From positions 4,426,151 to 4,490,150 of the forward strand of contig NZ_JAPNJW010000002.1 in assembly GCF_026626745.1 (NCBI RefSeq): DNA of 64,000 nucleotides, given 5' to 3'. Position numbers and translations under genes: made by a program. The notes below the pieces were generated by a model. The model searched no databases and had not been told where the DNA came from. It worked only from the letters and a program-made list of their open reading frames with translations. Shown one piece after another: positions 60,600-64,000 of the stretch (position 1 is its first letter; every line of letters starts with the position of its first letter). This stretch comes from Nannocystis sp. RBIL2 (lineage in GTDB: Bacteria > Myxococcota_A > Polyangia > Nannocystales > Nannocystaceae).

Positions 60600-61106
60600 A
60601 TGCCCAAGTTCGACGTCGTCTCTGCAATTGAAGGTCGCAAGCGTCAGCTCCTCGTCGAGGAGCTGCGGAAGCGCCATGAACTCACGATTGGCGAGCTCAA
60701 CCAGCTGGCGCGCGGCGAGCTCGGCCCGCTGCTCCGCTCGATCACGATCGCTGAGCTGATGGGGTCCGCGCCGGTGTCGAGCGTCTCGGGTGCCGCCCGG
60801 CGGCCCGCCGCCTCCGGGCAGCCGGAGACCCGGGTACCCCGACGGAAGCCGGTCGACTCGCCCTCCTCGCAGAACAAGCCCTTGCGCAGCGAGGTCGTCA
60901 CCCGCACGGCGGCGGGACGGGAGGCGTTCGATGAGCAGATTCTCGCGGCGATCAAGGCGATTGGAGGACCCGCGAGCGCGACGGAGCTCCAGCACCGCGT
61001 CGGCGGTACGAACATGCAGATCCGCTCGGGGGTCAACCGCCTGATCGAAGCCGGCCATGTCACGTGGACGGGCAAGGCTCGCGGAACCCGCTATTACCCG
61101 GCCTGA
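60600..61106 (+). CDS. Hypothetical protein with C-terminal winged-helix-like domain
   Basis: 168 aa from ATG with AAGG 11 nt upstream. N-terminal helical coil (KRQLLVEELRKRHELTIGEL), a Pro/Ser-rich linker, then about 65 residues with winged-helix character (FDEQILAAIKAIGGPASATE, LQHRVGGTNMQIRSGVNRLI, HVTWTGKARGTRYYP). Probably DNA-binding; no family name. About 60 bp after the response regulator on the same strand, so they may be cotranscribed. Confidence 0.7.
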   Translation: MPKFDVVSAIEGRKRQLLVEELRKRHELTIGELNQLARGELGPLLRSITIAELMGSAPVSSVSGAARRPAASGQPETRVPRRKPVDSPSSQNKPLRSEVVTRTAAGREAFDEQILAAIKAIGGPASATELQHRVGGTNMQIRSGVNRLIEAGHVTWTGKARGTRYYPA

Positions 61107-61229
61107 GCCGGCGTCGCCTTGGACGGATCCAGGCACCGCGACCTCCGACTACGGGTCTTCAACGTCGACGTCAGCTTGTAGTGAAACCGCTCGGCGTCGC
61201 TAGCCACTGTCACCAAGGTGCCGTCGTCC

Positions 61230-63593
61230 ATGAGCGACAATATCTGGCAAAGAATTCATGAGAAGATGATCATTGCGGCTCGCGGCCGCCTGCCGGAGCC
61301 GCCGCCGGGCAGCCAGGTGATCCGCGTGAGCTGCGAAGTCGCACCGGCTGCCTTGCGACCCCTCCTCGAGGCGCGACGCATGACCGAGGCGATCCTGGGC
61401 GAGGCGAGGTCGGGGCGGACCCGCCCGCGGACCCGCACGCTGTTCGGCGACACGCCAGAGCGCGCGACGGAGGCGGTGGTGGTCGAGCTGTGGAACCGCC
61501 TCGCCAAACAGGACGGTGCCCGGTGGGTGGTCGTGTTCGACGCGGTGGAGCAGGCCGACGAGGCGACCCTGGCGGCGCTGACCCGGATCGTGCAGCAGTC
61601 CGGCTGGCTTCGGTTGCCGCTGCTGCTGGTGTTCCGTGACGAGCCGAAGGAGGCCGCGGCCGAGCTGCTCGCCGCCGTGCGTGCGCGCGACAGCGACTCG
61701 GTGGTGCGCGGGGAGGAGGTGCTCGCCAGCGAGGCGAAGTCGATCCAATGGAGCTCGTTGCCTCCCGACGTCCTGCGCGCGCTCCGGGCCGGGGCGCTGA
61801 TCGGCCCGGGCTTCGAGATCAGGATCCTCGCCGAACTGCTGTCGGTCGATCCGGAGCTCGTGCTCGAGCGGCTCCAGCACGCCATCGATCTCGGCGTCCC
61901 GGTCGAAGATCGGGGTGAAGGCAAGTTCTCATTGCCGAGCTCGGCACTCTCGGCTCTGTCCGCGTCCATCATTCCGTCGCTCGCACAGGCGTGGCACCGA
62001 AAGCTCGGGCGGCTGCTTGGCGCTCGGGCGGCCAGGACCGTCCCGCCGCCCCCTCCCGCTCCGGGAATCGCGGGGGTAGCAAAGTTCCAGGCCGAGAGCG
62101 TCGACGACGCCCGTGTCGCGGAGCTCATCGACATGTCTCATGAGGTCGTCGACCTGGCCTCAGAGGCAGCCGAGGCCGCGTCCGGAACCTCGGGCGCTGG
62201 TGTTGACGCCGGTCCGCGCCCCGTCGCTCCCGACATGAGCCGCCCGCAAGCTGTCTCCGGGGAGATTTCAGATCGAGTCGAGCCGGCCCAGGGCACGGCG
62301 CCTCGGCGCCCGGTTCAGCGCAAGACCGTACTCGCCCCGCCCGCCGAGGGCGCACGCTCGACACGGCGCAAGACCTTGCTTCTGAAGCCGGACGTGGACA
62401 TGCCGGCGCCGGTCGAGTTGAGCGCGACCGGGAAGGTCGCAACGACCACGGCCGGCGACCCTCTGATCGACAACGTTCGGGCGGCCGAGCACATGCGCCG
62501 GGCCGGCGACCTCGATTCGGCGGCGGAGCACCTGTGCGAAGCGGCCCGCGAGGCGGCAGAGATGGGCGCGCCGCAGGCCGCGGTGGAGCATGCCAATGGG
62601 GCGCTCGCGCTGCTGGCGACGCTGCCGGTCGGCGTGTCTCGACAGCGACTCAAGGCACGAGCGCTGCTCGAGCTGGGGCGAGTCCAGTGGCAAGCGCCGG
62701 GCTACGAACACGGGTTCACGCTGGCGCTGGCGCGTTCGTCGCTCGAGGCAGCGCGCGCCGAGCTCGACCCGGACGCGCCGGTCGACCTCGTCGTCGATCT
62801 GGCGCAGGCGCTGGCGGGGGTCCACTTCGACCTCGGTGATCCGCCATCGCTCGCGCGGGCGCTCGCCGAGGTGGAGGAGGCCAGCCGTGTACTGCACGCG
62901 GCGAATGACCCGATCGGCGCGGCCTGCCTGTTCAACGATCAGGCCGCGGTGCATGTCCGCATGGGCGACGGCGCCCACGCACTGAAGCTCTTGCGCGCGT
63001 CTCGTGCGATCTTCGACGCGCGCGCCCAGGACGATCCGGTAGCCCTGCGCGAGCTCGCCGAGTCGGAGCACCTCCTGGCCAACTTGCCGCTTCATGCGCG
63101 GATGCGACTCGGTCGGGAAGAGGAGGGCTACGCGATCGGTCTGGACCATGCGCTCGCAGCAGAGCGGGCGTTCAGGGAGCTCGACGATGACCGCGAGCTC
63201 GCCCGCGTGTGGGAGACGATGGGTCGCCTCGAGCTCAAGCGCCTTCGCCTCGAGGAGGCCAGGCACCGGCTCGAGGCCGCCTTCGAGGCGCAGACACGAA
63301 TCGGCGACCTGACGGGCCTGGCGCAGACCACGGAGTTTCTGTCGGAGGTGCTGGCGTGGTGCGGTCGCAACGCCGAGGCGATCACGATGCTCCGCGACTC
63401 GGTGATCTACAACCGCGACAAGGGGTCGCCGCGCGGGCTGATCTCCAACCGCCAGGCGTTCACCGCGTTGTCGTCGCGTTTTGCACAACTGCCGCAGCAC
63501 GCGGACGGTCTCCGGGAGGTGGAGATTTTGTTGGCCGCCGGCGAACGCGAGCTCGGCGTGTCCCGACCATCGGACGCGACCGCAGTGCGTTGA
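61230..63593 (+). CDS. TPR-rich AAA/STAND-type protein lacking the P-loop
   Basis: 787 aa from ATG (a GTG 12 nt earlier is possible). The first 230 residues resemble the nucleotide-binding module of large TPR regulators (AfsR/GutR type): Walker B WVVVFDAVEQAD near 108, then RLPLLLVFRDEP. The Walker A region is absent: sequence begins PPPGSQVIRVSC without GK(S/T). A long Pro/Ser/Arg linker (about 265-420) with two RKT(L/V)L motifs that could be phosphorylated follows, then TPR-like repeats (430-790). ATP hydrolysis is doubtful; it may be a scaffold for the kinases. Confidence 0.75.
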   Translation: MSDNIWQRIHEKMIIAARGRLPEPPPGSQVIRVSCEVAPAALRPLLEARRMTEAILGEARSGRTRPRTRTLFGDTPERATEAVVVELWNRLAKQDGARWVVVFDAVEQADEATLAALTRIVQQSGWLRLPLLLVFRDEPKEAAAELLAAVRARDSDSVVRGEEVLASEAKSIQWSSLPPDVLRALRAGALIGPGFEIRILAELLSVDPELVLERLQHAIDLGVPVEDRGEGKFSLPSSALSALSASIIPSLAQAWHRKLGRLLGARAARTVPPPPPAPGIAGVAKFQAESVDDARVAELIDMSHEVVDLASEAAEAASGTSGAGVDAGPRPVAPDMSRPQAVSGEISDRVEPAQGTAPRRPVQRKTVLAPPAEGARSTRRKTLLLKPDVDMPAPVELSATGKVATTTAGDPLIDNVRAAEHMRRAGDLDSAAEHLCEAAREAAEMGAPQAAVEHANGALALLATLPVGVSRQRLKARALLELGRVQWQAPGYEHGFTLALARSSLEAARAELDPDAPVDLVVDLAQALAGVHFDLGDPPSLARALAEVEEASRVLHAANDPIGAACLFNDQAAVHVRMGDGAHALKLLRASRAIFDARAQDDPVALRELAESEHLLANLPLHARMRLGREEEGYAIGLDHALAAERAFRELDDDRELARVWETMGRLELKRLRLEEARHRLEAAFEAQTRIGDLTGLAQTTEFLSEVLAWCGRNAEAITMLRDSVIYNRDKGSPRGLISNRQAFTALSSRFAQLPQHADGLREVEILLAAGERELGVSRPSDATAVR

Positions 63594-63699
63594 ACATCCT
63601 TCCGCGCGGCGCCAGGGCGTTCTGGGCCGCGATTGCGAACGGTCGCGGGCATCGGCTTGCGCTCTTGGTACTCGCGTAGGCCCAGGAGCCCCGGCGGCG

Positions 63700-63945
63700 T
63701 CACTCGCCCGACCGCAGACACAGCCGGCCGACCGCGAACAAGAAGTCGGCGACCTGCGCGACCGGCAGCTCCGGACCGGGCCGAAGGTGGCCCGAGACCT
63801 CGCGGATCTGGATCCGCATCACGTCGCCCTGCGCCCACGAGGCGAACCGCCGCGTCAGTCGCATGCGCTCGCCGTTGCTCAGTTCGAACTCGACGTACGG
63901 CTGATCGCTGCTGTCGGTCGTCTCGATGAAGTTCGGTGCCGCCAT
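63700..63945 (-). CDS. Small conserved hypothetical protein
   Basis: 81 aa from ATG. Beta-strand-rich start (FIETTDSSDQPYVEFELSNG, RMRLTRRFASWAQGDVMRIQ), then a helix (VAQVADFLFAVGRLCLR). No signal or membrane helix. It converges with the TPR protein. Coding bias is clear but I recognise no family. Confidence 0.6.
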   Translation of the reverse strand: MAAPNFIETTDSSDQPYVEFELSNGERMRLTRRFASWAQGDVMRIQIREVSGHLRPGPELPVAQVADFLFAVGRLCLRSGE

Positions 63946-64000
63946 GTTCTCGATGGTCCCACAAGCCGACCTCGGGCGAACGGGTCCCGCACGCTCGAAG

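Overview
This is a very GC-rich, densely coded window. It holds six kinase-like genes (four of the Hanks kinases carry TPR or membrane tails), FHA proteins, many lipoproteins with Thr-, Pro- or Asp-rich linkers, an ADYC-domain lipoprotein, a tectonin lectin, a class I terpene synthase and a type VI secretion (T6SS) effector cassette. That mix suggests a myxobacterium, most likely Nannocystis-like (Myxococcota, Nannocystineae). The organism call is inference from gene content. No rRNA, tRNA, CRISPR array or intact insertion sequence was seen.

Layout. 1-6 kb: gene ends, a small secreted Ca-binding-like protein, a large STAND NTPase with TPRs (1557-4982, minus) and a DUF2807 lipoprotein. 6-18 kb: two paralogous Ser/Thr kinase-TPR genes (6726 and 13669), one intact FHA gene (16415-17332) and decayed pieces of related FHA and XRE regulator genes. 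Between them lie an ADYC lipoprotein, a sesquiterpene synthase and a six-bladed tectonin. 17-26 kb: a LysR/esterase divergent pair with a clear operator, a decayed gene, a DUF2383 ferritin-like protein, a degenerate PP2C, a c-type cytochrome and a large hybrid histidine kinase. 26-32 kb: surface lipoproteins and repeats. 32-42 kb: a third kinase-TPR, a LysR/SDR pair, an Old Yellow Enzyme, an AraC-cupin operon and hypotheticals.

42.7-52.4 kb is the most striking part. A C-terminally anchored pseudokinase with an 18-residue tandem repeat is transcribed away from a tightly packed plus-strand operon. The operon encodes a PAAR protein with a Tse6/Ntox46-like toxin domain; a single polypeptide joining a Tsi6-like immunity domain, an FHA domain and a DUF4123 effector adaptor; a T6SS-associated repeat protein; a protein-arginine deiminase with a complete Asp-His-Asp-Cys active site; and a helical protein that overlaps it and could be its immunity protein. 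A TPR-sirtuin fusion and a lipoyl-domain/E2-like protein follow. I read this as a T6SS effector island that may deliver both an NAD(P)-consuming toxin and an arginine deiminase. Arginine deiminase as a T6SS cargo is, as far as I know, undescribed.

52.6-64 kb: a CrtC/AttH-like protein with a probable frameshift near its end, a di-heme peroxidase lipoprotein, a lipoprotein, two divergent Ser/Thr kinases, a stand-alone response regulator, a winged-helix-like protein, a TPR ATPase lacking its P-loop, and a small conserved protein. A dispersed hairpin-forming repeat of about 31 nt with a GACATGTC core recurs at four places, mostly next to gene ends.
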